A stretch of 64,000 nt of DNA, from assembly GCF_023073915.1 (NCBI RefSeq), contig NZ_JADPKK010000017.1, positions 62,001-126,000 of the forward strand, written 5' to 3'. This document shows positions 24,614 through 33,500 of the stretch, piece after piece. The translations under genes were made by a program, and so were the position numbers. The notes beneath the pieces are model-generated. The model saw only the letters and a program-made list of their open reading frames with translations. It had not been told where the DNA came from and ran no database searches. The stretch comes from Bradyrhizobium sp. 149. GTDB lineage: Bacteria; Pseudomonadota; Alphaproteobacteria; Rhizobiales; Xanthobacteraceae. Positions within the stretch are counted from its first letter, which is position 1. Every line of letters begins with the position of its first letter.

Positions 24614-24895
24614 TCAAGGCTCCACCCGGTACAGCCGCCACCGCTCCGGCACGCCCTTGAGCTGGTGCACGCCGTGATGCCTGGAGCAGATTTGCGATTG
24701 CGACATAAGCAGTTCCTTGACCGCATCGGAGACCAAAGCTTCGCCGGCGCGCGCCTTGTCCTCGCGCTCGCGTGGCTTCAGCGTGGAGGCCATTCGGATC
24801 GTCGTTTCGAAAACGCAGGTCAGATGTCCGCGCGTTTTCGGATACGCACGATCGACCGTGTCGTGCCTGATGCAATCTCCTGCACGATACGACAT
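24614..24895 (-). pseudogene. Chimeric remnant: TetR fragment joined to the end of a class III cyclase
   Basis: The frame encodes RMASTLKPREREDKA, nearly identical to the C-terminal part of the TetR protein at 22343-22894, directly followed by RAGEALVSDAVKELL and LKGVPERWRLYRVEP, nearly identical to the C terminus of the cyclase at 25921-26718. The junction is at GCGCCTT (24751-24757), 7 bp present in both parents. The first 35 residues match neither. A product is unlikely to be functional. It records an illegitimate recombination between two genes that still flank it. Confidence 0.7.
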
Positions 24896-25071
24896 CCTCG
24901 TTGCAGCGCTCTCATCATTCAGGTGATCGTATCAAACGGCCCGCGCCGGGATGTTTCACTCGATTGGATGCAGACGCCCGGTTCACGCCGGAACGAAATC
25001 ATCGGCGTCGGTAGTGGCCGTTCTTTCCAGACCGGTCGCGTTGCAGGCCCAAGCACTGGAAGACGGAATCT

Positions 25072-25905
25072 ATGACGTCACAACCTGAAGAGACCGCGCC
25101 GATGGCGGACATTCCGTACGGTGAGCGGACAAAGATCACCATCGAGCGCAAAGGCCACATCGTGCTGATCGGCATCAACCGGCCCGACATCGACAACCGG
25201 CTGGATCCGGAGGCGACAGAAAGCCTGGCGAGAGCCTACTACCAGTACGATAGGGATCCCTCGCTTCGTGCGGCGGTTCTGTTCGGCTACGGCGAACGCT
25301 TCTCCAGAGGTGTCGATGTCGACGCCTACAAGGCATTTGCCCAATCGGGGAAGACGATGATGGAGGGGCCCGGGTTCATCGACCCTCTCGGGCGGACCAA
25401 ACCGGCGCTCACCAAGCCGCTGATCGTCGCGGTGCATGGCGACACCTGGAATATGGCGCACGAGATCTTCCTCGTTGCGGACATACGCATAGCATCAGAA
25501 GACACGGATTTCGGCCAGGACGAGAACACGCACGGCCGCTTTCCCGGTGGCGGCTCAACCATTCGCTTCCCCCGAGAAGCCGGTTGGGGAAATGCCATGC
25601 GGTTCATTCTGACAGGCGATCATTGGGGTGCGAAGGAAGCCCTCCGGATGGGAACGGTTCAGGACGTGGCATCAAACCGAGACGCCGCTCTCGCGAAGGC
25701 CGTCGAGATCGCCGAGAAGATCGCCGCATGCGCTCCCCTTGGCATCAAGACCTCCATGGCCTCCTCCCATCTTGCGCTCGAAGACCCCGGGACCGCGCTT
25801 GCCAAGCTTGGCGACCAGTATCGTGCGCTGCTCACGACCAGGGATTTCCAGGAAGGGCGGGATGCCGAGGCACAGAAGCGTCCACCCGTTTACGAGGGAC
25901 GGTGA
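25072..25905 (+). CDS. Enoyl-CoA hydratase/isomerase (crotonase) family protein
   Basis: A 277-residue crotonase. It has ERKGHIVLIGINRPDIDNRL, the oxyanion-hole segment with AAVLFGYGERFSRGVDVDAY, and VAVHGDTWNMAHEIFLVADI. The two Glu residues of true hydratases are not clearly placed: the second region reads NTHGRFPGGGSTIRFPR, so it may be an isomerase, dehalogenase-like or non-hydratase member. ATG at 25072; a second ATG at 25102 is possible. It is convergent with the cyclase gene ending at 25921, 15 bp away. Confidence 0.85.
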   Translation: MTSQPEETAPMADIPYGERTKITIERKGHIVLIGINRPDIDNRLDPEATESLARAYYQYDRDPSLRAAVLFGYGERFSRGVDVDAYKAFAQSGKTMMEGPGFIDPLGRTKPALTKPLIVAVHGDTWNMAHEIFLVADIRIASEDTDFGQDENTHGRFPGGGSTIRFPREAGWGNAMRFILTGDHWGAKEALRMGTVQDVASNRDAALAKAVEIAEKIAACAPLGIKTSMASSHLALEDPGTALAKLGDQYRALLTTRDFQEGRDAEAQKRPPVYEGR

Positions 25906-25920
25906 GAGCCTCACCATCTC

Positions 25921-26718
25921 TCACCCCTCCACCCTATAGAGCCTCCACCTTTCCGGCACGCCCTTGAGCCGGTGTACGCCGTGATCTTTCAGGCTGATCG
26001 CCGACTGCGTCGTTATCAGCTCCTTCACCGCGCTCGACACCAGCACCTCGCCGGCGCGCGCCTTTGCGGCGACGCGGGTGCCGATGTGGAAGGCGAGGCC
26101 GACCATCTCGCCGCCGCTGATAGTGTATTCGCCGGCGTGCAGGCCGACCCTGATCTCGAGGCCCAGCGTGCGCATGGCTTTCTGGATCGCGGTCGCGCAA
26201 GAGATGCCAGCGGCGGGCTTCTTGAACGTCGCCAGCACGCCGTCGCCCGTGGTCACGACTTCCTTGCCGCGCGATGCCTTCAGCTCCTTGCGGACCGCCG
26301 CGTAGTAATGGCCCATGACCTTGGTCCAGCGGGCATCGCCGAGCTTTGCGGCTTTTGCGGTGGAGCCGACGATATCGACGATCAGGATGGTGGCGAGAGC
26401 TTGCTTGAGTTCGGTGTTGCCTCCGGCCGGCCGGCGCCGGAGCAAGATCGCGCCGGCCAGCGGTTCATAGCGATGGTTGCGGCGCCGCGCGATCGCGGCC
26501 TTGGCATAGTCCTGGGCACGCTGCGCGCTGCCGCAGCGAATTGTCTTCTCCTGCGGCAGGCGGGTCCAGTAGACCTTCCGTCCGTCACCCGCGCCCTCGA
26601 CCTCCACGGCGCCCCATTTCAGCAGGATCGCCGTGCCAGCGCGTCGGATACACCACGCCTTCGACGTGTAACCCGAGACGTTCGAGTGATGGATTCCGAT
26701 GCGGAGGAATTTTGGCAT
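25921..26718 (-). CDS. Class III adenylate/guanylate cyclase with N-terminal WGR-like domain
   Basis: A 265-residue protein. Residues about 1-85 look like a WGR domain (KAWCIRRAGTAILLKWGAVEVEG written in parts, with the KWG core), which is otherwise known from PARP and nucleic-acid-linked proteins. Residues about 105-265 are a class III cyclase catalytic domain: ATILIVDIVGSTAKAAKLGD with the metal Asp, VVTTGDGVLATF with the second Asp, and IRVGLHAGEY. It would make cAMP in the cytosol. The ATG at 26718 fits best. Its end is duplicated in the pseudogene at 24614-24757. Confidence 0.8.
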   Translation of the reverse strand: MPKFLRIGIHHSNVSGYTSKAWCIRRAGTAILLKWGAVEVEGAGDGRKVYWTRLPQEKTIRCGSAQRAQDYAKAAIARRRNHRYEPLAGAILLRRRPAGGNTELKQALATILIVDIVGSTAKAAKLGDARWTKVMGHYYAAVRKELKASRGKEVVTTGDGVLATFKKPAAGISCATAIQKAMRTLGLEIRVGLHAGEYTISGGEMVGLAFHIGTRVAAKARAGEVLVSSAVKELITTQSAISLKDHGVHRLKGVPERWRLYRVEG

Positions 26719-26882
26719 GAACATGCGGCCGATCGATGAAACGCTTGGGCGGGCCTGGCGCCAAACGTAGTCACACAATCCAGCGTTGGCAACAGGACAC
26801 GAAGATTGCCCATGCTCTCGCGCAAGGCCGGACACGTAGCGCCTGCGTTCGATTGAGAAGGCTGCGTGGCCGCGAGTGTCCC

Positions 26883-28073
26883 TCAGCCGCGATACGCAAA
26901 CAGCTCGATCGGCTCGCTGAAGCCGCGCACCCCGTGCTCGCCAACGCGCTCCAGATCGAACTGGCGGCCGACGAGATCGGCGAATTCGCGTGAGAGCAGC
27001 ACCGTCTTTCCCAATTGCTTGGTCAACGCTTCGAGGCGCGAAGCCATGTTGACGGCGGGACCGATCACGGTGAAGTCGAGCCGGGTCGACGAACCGATAT
27101 TGCCGTACATGACGTCGCCGACATGGACGCCGATGCCGTAGTTCAGCGGCGCGCGGCCGGTGCCGTCGTTGCGCTCGTTCAAGGCGATCATGGCCTGGCG
27201 GGCTTCGGTCACGGCATGCAGCAGGTTTGCGCAGGCATTGGGCTCGCTCAGCGGGAAGATGGCGAGCAGGCCGTCACCGATGAATTTCAAGATCTCGCCA
27301 CCATGCCGCGCGATCGGCTCCGACATCGCGTCGAAATAGTCGTTCAGCAAATCGATGACGTCGTCGCGCGGCCAGTTGTCGGAAATTTTGGTGAAGTCGC
27401 GCAGATCGCAGATCATGATCGCGGCGCGGACCGTCGTGCCGGTGCCGCGCCGCGTGGCGCCGGCCAGGATGAGCTCGCTGGCGTGGGAGCCGACATAGGT
27501 CTCGAGCAGCGTCCGTGCCAGCCGGTTCTTGATGCGGATCTCGCTGACCAGCGCCAGCACAGGCAGTATGTTCTTGAGGGCAGCGACATGGGTCTCGTCG
27601 AAACCGCCGGGCCGGTCGGTCGCGAAGGTGACGAGATGGCGCTTGCCGAGCGTGTGATAGAGCGGCCAGGCCACATAGTCGGTCAGGCCTTTCGCGCGCA
27701 TCTCGTCGTACAGCGCGTGCTTGCGGCCGAGCGAGGGGTCCCGTTCGAGATTTTCGCGCACCTCGGGTGCACCGTCGAACAGTTCGTTGGCAGGACTGCC
27801 GATGTATTCGGATCGCTCGCGGACATCGTAGTCGACCCGCGCGAGCTCCGCCTCGCGCATGCCGTCGGACCACAAGAAGCGGCCCCCAAGCCATTGCGGG
27901 TGCTGGATCAGCACGTGAAGCGTCGACCGCGCCAGCGGAATGCCGGCCTGCTGAAGCCGGATGCACATCTCGGCAAAAATGTTGTCGAGGAAGCGTTCGT
28001 CGCGCGTGCCGTTGGTCAGCCAGGCGACGACGCCGTCCGACAGCGTGGCGGATCTTTGGTCTGGCGCGGTCAT
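26883..28073 (-). CDS. Adenylate/guanylate cyclase domain protein
   Basis: A 396-residue protein. The N-terminal half (residues 1-200) is a sensor-like region of no named family, with LQQAGIPLARSTLHVLIQHP and WPLYHTLGKRHLVTFATD, resembling a GAF-like fold. The C-terminal half is a class III cyclase: AAIMICDLRDFTKISD (metal Asp), GGEILKFIGDGLLAIFP (second metal Asp), and DFTVIGPAVNMASRLEALT (Thr/Asp and Arg contacts). It should form cAMP. Same strand as the WGR-like cyclase, 164 bp apart. This is one of several cyclases in this stretch. Confidence 0.9.
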   Translation of the reverse strand: MTAPDQRSATLSDGVVAWLTNGTRDERFLDNIFAEMCIRLQQAGIPLARSTLHVLIQHPQWLGGRFLWSDGMREAELARVDYDVRERSEYIGSPANELFDGAPEVRENLERDPSLGRKHALYDEMRAKGLTDYVAWPLYHTLGKRHLVTFATDRPGGFDETHVAALKNILPVLALVSEIRIKNRLARTLLETYVGSHASELILAGATRRGTGTTVRAAIMICDLRDFTKISDNWPRDDVIDLLNDYFDAMSEPIARHGGEILKFIGDGLLAIFPLSEPNACANLLHAVTEARQAMIALNERNDGTGRAPLNYGIGVHVGDVMYGNIGSSTRLDFTVIGPAVNMASRLEALTKQLGKTVLLSREFADLVGRQFDLERVGEHGVRGFSEPIELFAYRG

Positions 28074-28216
28074 ATCTGCCCGTTCATATCGTGGCCGTCC
28101 ATCTCGTGCTTTGGGCGGCACTCTGCATCAGGGCAGATATCGTGCTCCGGCGCCGCGGCGTCAACCTAGCCATTTGCACGGATTGTACGCAGCGCTCCGG
28201 TGGGCGGGGAGGCTGT

Positions 28217-28801
28217 TCAGTCCACGATCTGGATAGACCCCAGCACGGCCAGCCCCGCGATGAGCGCAAGCGTCGACGCCGCGGTCAATTCGACCCTCAA
28301 CGTGTTTTCGTGCGAAATCGCAAAATCCGCGCCGTCGAGACGGATGCTGCAGTCGCCGCGCGCCGCATAGACCAGATGCGTGCCGGCGGGCAATCGCCGC
28401 TCACCGGGCTCCCTGAGCGCTTCGAGCTCAATGGTGATCGCACCGCGCCGGCCCATCAGATTCACGACCTCGACGGGTCCTTCCTCGAGCTCGGTCACGA
28501 TCTCGAGCTCGCCGGTGAAGCGCACGGTGGTGAACGGCTCGCGCTCGTCGAATTCCTGCGTGGGCGCCTTCAGCACCAGCCCGCGTCCGCCGACAACCAT
28601 CTGCAAGCGGTCGATGCCAGGCATATGGGAGAAGGGACCGGGCGCCACGATCGAGGTCGATGCAAAGCGCCACAGCAGGCTGTCCCAATCCCTGGTCCGC
28701 GCATCGGCACGATGGGCATCCGCGATATCGGTGAAAACGCCGCCGCCGTTCTTCCAGGGCGAGCGGGCGTAGTCTTGGGATTTCAGCAGTGTGGTTTTCA
28801 T
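28217..28801 (-). CDS. hutD: HutD/Ves family protein
   Basis: A 194-residue protein of the HutD family with a bicupin fold. The family start is seen (SQDYARSPWKNGGGVFTDIA), and the strands with DWDSLLWRFASTSI, GPFSHMPGIDRL and GRGLVL follow. HutD accompanies histidine-utilisation genes in pseudomonads and is thought to limit Hut pathway activity, and homologues (Ves) are cold-inducible; no hut genes are nearby here, so the role is open. ATG at 28801 chosen from family length. The 143 bp between this gene and the cyclase upstream show nothing special. Confidence 0.82.
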   Translation of the reverse strand: MKTTLLKSQDYARSPWKNGGGVFTDIADAHRADARTRDWDSLLWRFASTSIVAPGPFSHMPGIDRLQMVVGGRGLVLKAPTQEFDEREPFTTVRFTGELEIVTELEEGPVEVVNLMGRRGAITIELEALREPGERRLPAGTHLVYAARGDCSIRLDGADFAISHENTLRVELTAASTLALIAGLAVLGSIQIVD

Positions 28802-29086
28802 GTCTAGAAGCCGTTCGCGAGACAGGTGGGCGGACGTCAGTTGCGTATCATCCAGACAGGATCGTAGCCTGCATGGAGCGAAGTGCAATCCGGACCTCTC
28901 GCGCGTGTAGCTGACACAGCCCTCGTCGCCGAAGCCGATCGCGGTGAGGAGCACGCGCTACGAGCCGATGACGCTGGAGGCCCGCAAGGCGATGCAGGAA
29001 CCGGCCGGGTTCACCGCGCTGCTGGCGCGGTAGACTGAAATCCATGGTAGCGTGTGCCTCGTGTCCGAACCTTCAGCGAGGCAAGC

Positions 29087-29899
29087 ATGTCCAGCACCGA
29101 CAAGGTTTTCGCAGGCTCGATCCCAAAACTCTATGACGAATATCTGGTGCCGATGATCTTCGCCGTTTACGCCGACGACATCGCAAGACGTGTCGCGGCC
29201 CTCTCTCCCTCGGTGCTGCTTGAGATCGCGGCAGGCACGGGCGCAGTGACGCGCGCCGTGGCGGCGGCCTTGCCGCGCGGCGTCCGTTATGTCGCGACCG
29301 ACCTCAACGAGCCGATGCTCTCCGTCGCGGCGCAGCGTCAGGCAGATGACGATCGCATCTCGTGGCGCCAGGCCGACGCATCGGCCCTGCCCTTCGACTA
29401 TGCCGCCTTCGACGTGGTCTGCTGCCAGTTCGGCGCCATGTTCTTTCCGGACCGTGTCAAGGCGTACGGCGAAGTGAAGCGCGTCCTGAAGGGCGATGGC
29501 ACGTTCGTATTCAACGTCTGGGACCGCATCGAGGACAATGTGCTGACGCATGAAGCAACGGTCGCGCTCGAAAAGCTGTTCCCCGATGACCCGCCCCGGT
29601 TCATGGTGCGGACGCCGCACGGCTATTACGACAAGGTCGTCATCAGAACCGACCTCGAACGCGCGGGCTTCCGTGACATATCGATTGAAACGCGATCTGA
29701 AATAAGCCGCGCGCCGTCGCCCGAATACGTCGCGATCGCGCTCTGCCAGGGCACGCCGCTGCGCAGCGAGATCGAGGCAAGGGACGCCGGCAAGCTTCAG
29801 GCTGCAACCGACATCGTGGCCGAGGCGATCCGAACGCGCCATGGGTCCGGACCGGTCGATGGCAAGATCCAGGCGCTGGTCATCGAGGCGCGGCGGTAG
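29087..29899 (+). CDS. Class I SAM-dependent methyltransferase
   Basis: A 270-residue methyltransferase of the UbiE/Methyltransf_11 kind. Motif I is VLLEIAAGTGAVTRAVAAAL, acidic loop YVATDLNEPML, and the later DVVCCQFGAMFF and LKGDGTFVFNVWD motifs. It is close in pattern to the protein at 11738-12598, though the motif residues differ. Substrate unknown. ATG at 29087 follows GCGAGGC. The 285 bp upstream, between it and hutD, contain no clear gene; a short frame ending at 29034 (EARKAMQEPAGFTALLAR) looks like a fragment. Confidence 0.86.
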   Translation: MSSTDKVFAGSIPKLYDEYLVPMIFAVYADDIARRVAALSPSVLLEIAAGTGAVTRAVAAALPRGVRYVATDLNEPMLSVAAQRQADDDRISWRQADASALPFDYAAFDVVCCQFGAMFFPDRVKAYGEVKRVLKGDGTFVFNVWDRIEDNVLTHEATVALEKLFPDDPPRFMVRTPHGYYDKVVIRTDLERAGFRDISIETRSEISRAPSPEYVAIALCQGTPLRSEIEARDAGKLQAATDIVAEAIRTRHGSGPVDGKIQALVIEARR

Positions 29900-29923
29900 T
29901 GACGTGCTTCGATCTGCCCGCCC

Positions 29924-31480
29924 CTACCAGAAGCCCCGCTGCATCGGCTGTGCCGGCTGATAATACTGATACTGGCCGCGCCGGCGCGGATTGACAGGCT
30001 GCGGGTTCGGATCGCGCTGGAAGAAGAAACCAAAACCGTTGCCGCCATTGTCCCAGCCGTCATCGCTCGCCATCGCCATCGGAGGCGCGGTCGGCTTGCG
30101 CGTGATGAAACCACCCTGGGGTTGGTTGCTCAGCACCGCGACGAACTCGGTGCGGTAGTTGGTTTCGGCACTCAGCGGCTCGTCCGAGATCACGATCGAG
30201 GAGCGCGGCAGCGCAGTCGGCCCGATGCGATCCCACACCTCCTGAGGGATCGTGATGCGATCGAGCGCGTCCTTGGCGTTGTCGCCGTCTTCGATCGTGA
30301 CCACGCTCCAGCGCAGGCCGGTGTTGTTCTTCGCCATCGCCGTGAAGATATGCGTGCCGAGCGGTTGATCCGGATTGCGGATCGTGACGGGAACCTCGAT
30401 GCTGGTGTCGAACACCTCGCCGCCGCCGTCCGGTGCCGGCTTGTGCGTGTTCCGCCGCACGTAGAGCTTCTGCGTCGCGCGGCTGATGTAGACCGAAACC
30501 GGCTCGAGCGCGAGCTTCGCGTCAGTCGCAGCCTTCACGGCGTCGGCCTTTTTGGTCGCCGCCGCCTTGGCGGCCTCTTTCGTGGCAGCCACCGCATCGC
30601 GCTTCGGCTGCGCGGCGGCCTTGGCGGCATCGAGCTGCGTCGCCGCATCGGCGGCCCTGGTGGCGGCCTTCTGCTGCAGCTCCTCGGCCTTGGCGCGGGC
30701 CTGATCGGTCTTGGCGGCCGCGAGCTGCTTGTCGGCGAAGGCGAGCTCGGCGTCAGCCCGGGTCTTCTGCTGGTCCAGCTTGCGCAGCGAAGCGGGGAGC
30801 GAAGCGGCCTCTTTCGCCGCCATTGCCGCGGCCTTCTTGGTCTCGTCGGCCGCGCGGGTGGCCTCCTCCGCCTCGCCGGAGAGCCTGTCGATACGGTGCG
30901 GCGCTGCCTCAATGGCCTCCCGCTTCGGCATGAACAGCGCCGGATGGGAGAAATCGACCGGCGCCGCATCGTTCGGCGAGATGATCACCCGCATCCCGAT
31001 GTTCGTCTTGTCGAACAGGCCCTCCGCAAAGCCGAACGGCATCCGCACGCAACCATGCGAAGCGGCATAGCCGGGCAGTGGCCCGCCATGCAGCGCGATG
31101 CCGTTCCAGGTGATGCGCTGCATGTTCGGCATCCAGGCATCGTCATACATGGTCGAGCGGTGGTCCTTGTCCTTCTCGACGATGGCGAAGACGCCGGCCG
31201 GCGTCTCGCGTCCCGTGGTGCCGGTGGAGACCGGCGCGCGAAAAATCCAGCCGTCGGCATCGTAGAAGGTGACTTGCTGGCTCTTGATCGACACGATCGC
31301 CATGATCGGCTCGCCGGCCTCGCGTGGTGCCACCGCCTCGGCCGGCTGGCGCGCCTGCTTGGCCGCATTGGCCGGGGCCGCCACCGCCAATGCGACAATC
31401 GCCGCCAAGGTCACAATTCCGGGAGGCCCCCAACGCCGCATCGTCATGGTGGATTGCGCCGTTGTCAGTCGGTTTTTCAT
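29924..31480 (-). CDS. L,D-transpeptidase with tandem YkuD-like domains
   Basis: A 518-residue exported protein (signal anchor about residues 18-40). The first YkuD domain carries the active site HGGPLPGYAASHGCVRMP with Cys144 and Arg146, so it can crosslink peptidoglycan or attach proteins to it. Residues about 195-340 are an Ala/Lys/Glu-rich coiled coil. The second part (VSVYISRATQKLYVRRNTHK, then GTHIFTAM) resembles a YkuD N terminus but lacks the SxGC active-site motif. It ends with a disordered Gly/Asn/Pro/Tyr tail. Two fused LDT modules with only one catalytic Cys is unusual. Confidence 0.88.
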   Translation of the reverse strand: MKNRLTTAQSTMTMRRWGPPGIVTLAAIVALAVAAPANAAKQARQPAEAVAPREAGEPIMAIVSIKSQQVTFYDADGWIFRAPVSTGTTGRETPAGVFAIVEKDKDHRSTMYDDAWMPNMQRITWNGIALHGGPLPGYAASHGCVRMPFGFAEGLFDKTNIGMRVIISPNDAAPVDFSHPALFMPKREAIEAAPHRIDRLSGEAEEATRAADETKKAAAMAAKEAASLPASLRKLDQQKTRADAELAFADKQLAAAKTDQARAKAEELQQKAATRAADAATQLDAAKAAAQPKRDAVAATKEAAKAAATKKADAVKAATDAKLALEPVSVYISRATQKLYVRRNTHKPAPDGGGEVFDTSIEVPVTIRNPDQPLGTHIFTAMAKNNTGLRWSVVTIEDGDNAKDALDRITIPQEVWDRIGPTALPRSSIVISDEPLSAETNYRTEFVAVLSNQPQGGFITRKPTAPPMAMASDDGWDNGGNGFGFFFQRDPNPQPVNPRRRGQYQYYQPAQPMQRGFW

Positions 31481-31760
31481 GCCATCCTCGGTCGAAATGC
31501 CAGTCCGCTTGTGCCGGTCACGGGTCAGATTGCGATCTTTGAATTAAGAAATCGCAGCCGCCTTACGTTCCGTCTGTGGCGACATTCGGCACGTTCCGGC
31601 GACAAATCTCTCATATACGACGGCTGGCGCAGGCGGAAGGGCGGCATGCGGCCGAAGCTGGCCCGAAGCTGGTGGCAGATCGCTGCGGCAGAATGTCCGG
31701 GGGTCAGTGATACAGCTGCCAGGGTCTGACGTCGGACAGTGAGGCCACGCCTAACGGACG

Positions 31761-33197
31761 CTAAACGCCCAGCGCCTTCCGGTTGAATGTCCGCAGGAAA
31801 CGCAGCGACAGCGTCCGGAGATTTGCGACGTTCAGCAACCACGCGGCGGCGGCATAAGCGAGCCCGCCGGCGAGGCTCACGACGATAAGCGGGACGGGGC
31901 CGGTGCCATTGAGCTGCGATCGTGCAACGAGGATGGCAGCCGCCATCGCCGCGGCCGAGACGGCAACGCTGGCAAGGCGTTGGAGGTCGAACGGGACCGG
32001 ATGGGCGCGATGCATCAGGACGACGGCCACGAGGAAGCCGATCGCCTCGGTCGCAAGCGTCGCCAGCGCCGCGCCGTAGAGGCCGTAGCCGGCCACCAGC
32101 ATGAACATCAACGCCACGCTGACGACCAGCGTCAGGAACGATTGAGCTGCCAGCATGAACGGGCGCTCGGCGAGTTGGAAGCTGATCTGCACGTAGAACT
32201 GATTGGCGATGCCGAAGAAGCGGGCGAGCACCAGGATCGGCAGCAGCGCCGAAACGCCGGCGCGGAAGTCGACGCCGACGAGCGTGCCGGCGACCTGATC
32301 CGCTGCGAGCGCGAGCCAGACGGCCACGGGCGCGACCACGACGAGCAGAAGTTCGAGGCTCTCGGTCAGCCGCTCCCGCGTAGTCTCGTTGTTTTTCTCC
32401 GACAATGACCGGAACACCAGGGGCACGGTCGCGGCGGCGACGCTGGAGGCGATCATCACCATGAACTGCCGCGGCAGATCGGCAGCGACGCCAAAGATGC
32501 CGGCGGCGTCTTTGCCGAGCAGATAAGCGACGATGAGGCGGTCGCAGGCCGAATAGACCGCAACGGACAATCCGGCCAGCGTCAGCGGCAGGCCGTAGCG
32601 CGCGAGCTGCATGAACTGGCTGCGCTGAAAGCGTGCGATCCTGGTGCGGTCGCCGAGGAGGTTCAGGATGATCCCGGTGAGCGAACCCAGGCCGAATGCG
32701 GCGAGCAGTCCCAATCCACCCCAGCCGAGCCAGATGCCGAGCAGGCCAAAACCGACGCTCGACACGCTGCGCACGATCGAGATCGCCGCGAATCTGTAAG
32801 GGCGCAATTTGGCGCGCTCAAACTCCTGGCCGACATCGACGGCATTCGCCATGATCGCGACGAACATGCTGGCAAGCAGCAGCCCAACGCTGAGATCGCT
32901 GCGGAACAGGAAGATCAGCGGGGTGGTGGCGCAGAGGACAGCAACGGTGAGCGCGAACGCGACCATCGCCGTGCCGCGGAAATCCACCTCGGCCGACATC
33001 GCCTGATAGCGCGACACCGAAAGCTTGATCCAGGCGAAGAAGATCGCGCCCAGAATGCCGGCCAGGCTGATGCCGACGACATAGACGCCGTACTCCGCCG
33101 GCGTCAGCAGCCGCGTATAGGCCGTAACGGCGAAGAAGCCCACCGCCGCAGGCAGGATGTAGGCGACGAGATAAATCGAGAAATGGCGGTTCAGCAT
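31761..33197 (-). CDS. Oligosaccharide flippase / Wzx-like polysaccharide transporter
   Basis: A 478-residue inner-membrane protein with about 12-14 hydrophobic segments, for example YLVAYILPAAVGFFAVTAYT, followed by the family cue RLLTPAEYGVYVVGISLAGI. It belongs to the MOP exporter superfamily and would flip lipid-linked repeat units of O-antigen or exopolysaccharide. ATG at 33197 was chosen because the first membrane segment starts about ten residues later. No polymerase or glycosyltransferase cluster is directly adjacent, so it may serve a dispersed EPS pathway. The 280 bp after it, to the L,D-transpeptidase gene, show no gene. Confidence 0.87.
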   Translation of the reverse strand: MLNRHFSIYLVAYILPAAVGFFAVTAYTRLLTPAEYGVYVVGISLAGILGAIFFAWIKLSVSRYQAMSAEVDFRGTAMVAFALTVAVLCATTPLIFLFRSDLSVGLLLASMFVAIMANAVDVGQEFERAKLRPYRFAAISIVRSVSSVGFGLLGIWLGWGGLGLLAAFGLGSLTGIILNLLGDRTRIARFQRSQFMQLARYGLPLTLAGLSVAVYSACDRLIVAYLLGKDAAGIFGVAADLPRQFMVMIASSVAAATVPLVFRSLSEKNNETTRERLTESLELLLVVVAPVAVWLALAADQVAGTLVGVDFRAGVSALLPILVLARFFGIANQFYVQISFQLAERPFMLAAQSFLTLVVSVALMFMLVAGYGLYGAALATLATEAIGFLVAVVLMHRAHPVPFDLQRLASVAVSAAAMAAAILVARSQLNGTGPVPLIVVSLAGGLAYAAAAWLLNVANLRTLSLRFLRTFNRKALGV

Positions 33198-33500
33198 GCG
33201 AGCACGGGACCGGCAACATTGTTGCGAGTGTGACGGCCGTTCATCAATTGGACCATGGCGGGGCGAATGAATTGCGCCGCAGCATCCCGGAAGAGTGTCA
33301 CATAAGTCTGGAGATCGGGCGGTGAATGCAGCTTTGAGGCCGCTTTCGCGCGTTAGCGTTAAATTTGCCCTTCCCGATGGGAGAGCACGATCACGGCAAG
33401 GAACCATGGTCGCGGATGGCAAGTTAACCCAACCACGGAAAACCCCGGCATTGCAGGGCATCGGTTGGTACGATGTCGCCTTGGCTCGATAAGGAATGCC
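33198..33500. other. Divergent intergenic region between flippase and GH10 genes
   Basis: About 303 bp with no coding frame. The part near 33350-33380 is AT-richer than its surroundings (GCGTTAGCGTTAAATTTGCC), a likely place for promoters of both genes, but no clear -35/-10 pair stands out and no inverted repeat is seen. Confidence 0.4.

Noticed and set aside
28848..29045. Short frames between hutD and the methyltransferase gene
   Set aside because: A plus-strand end (EARKAMQEPAGFTALLAR) and an opposing frame exist, but neither has a start with a ribosome site or a known relative.
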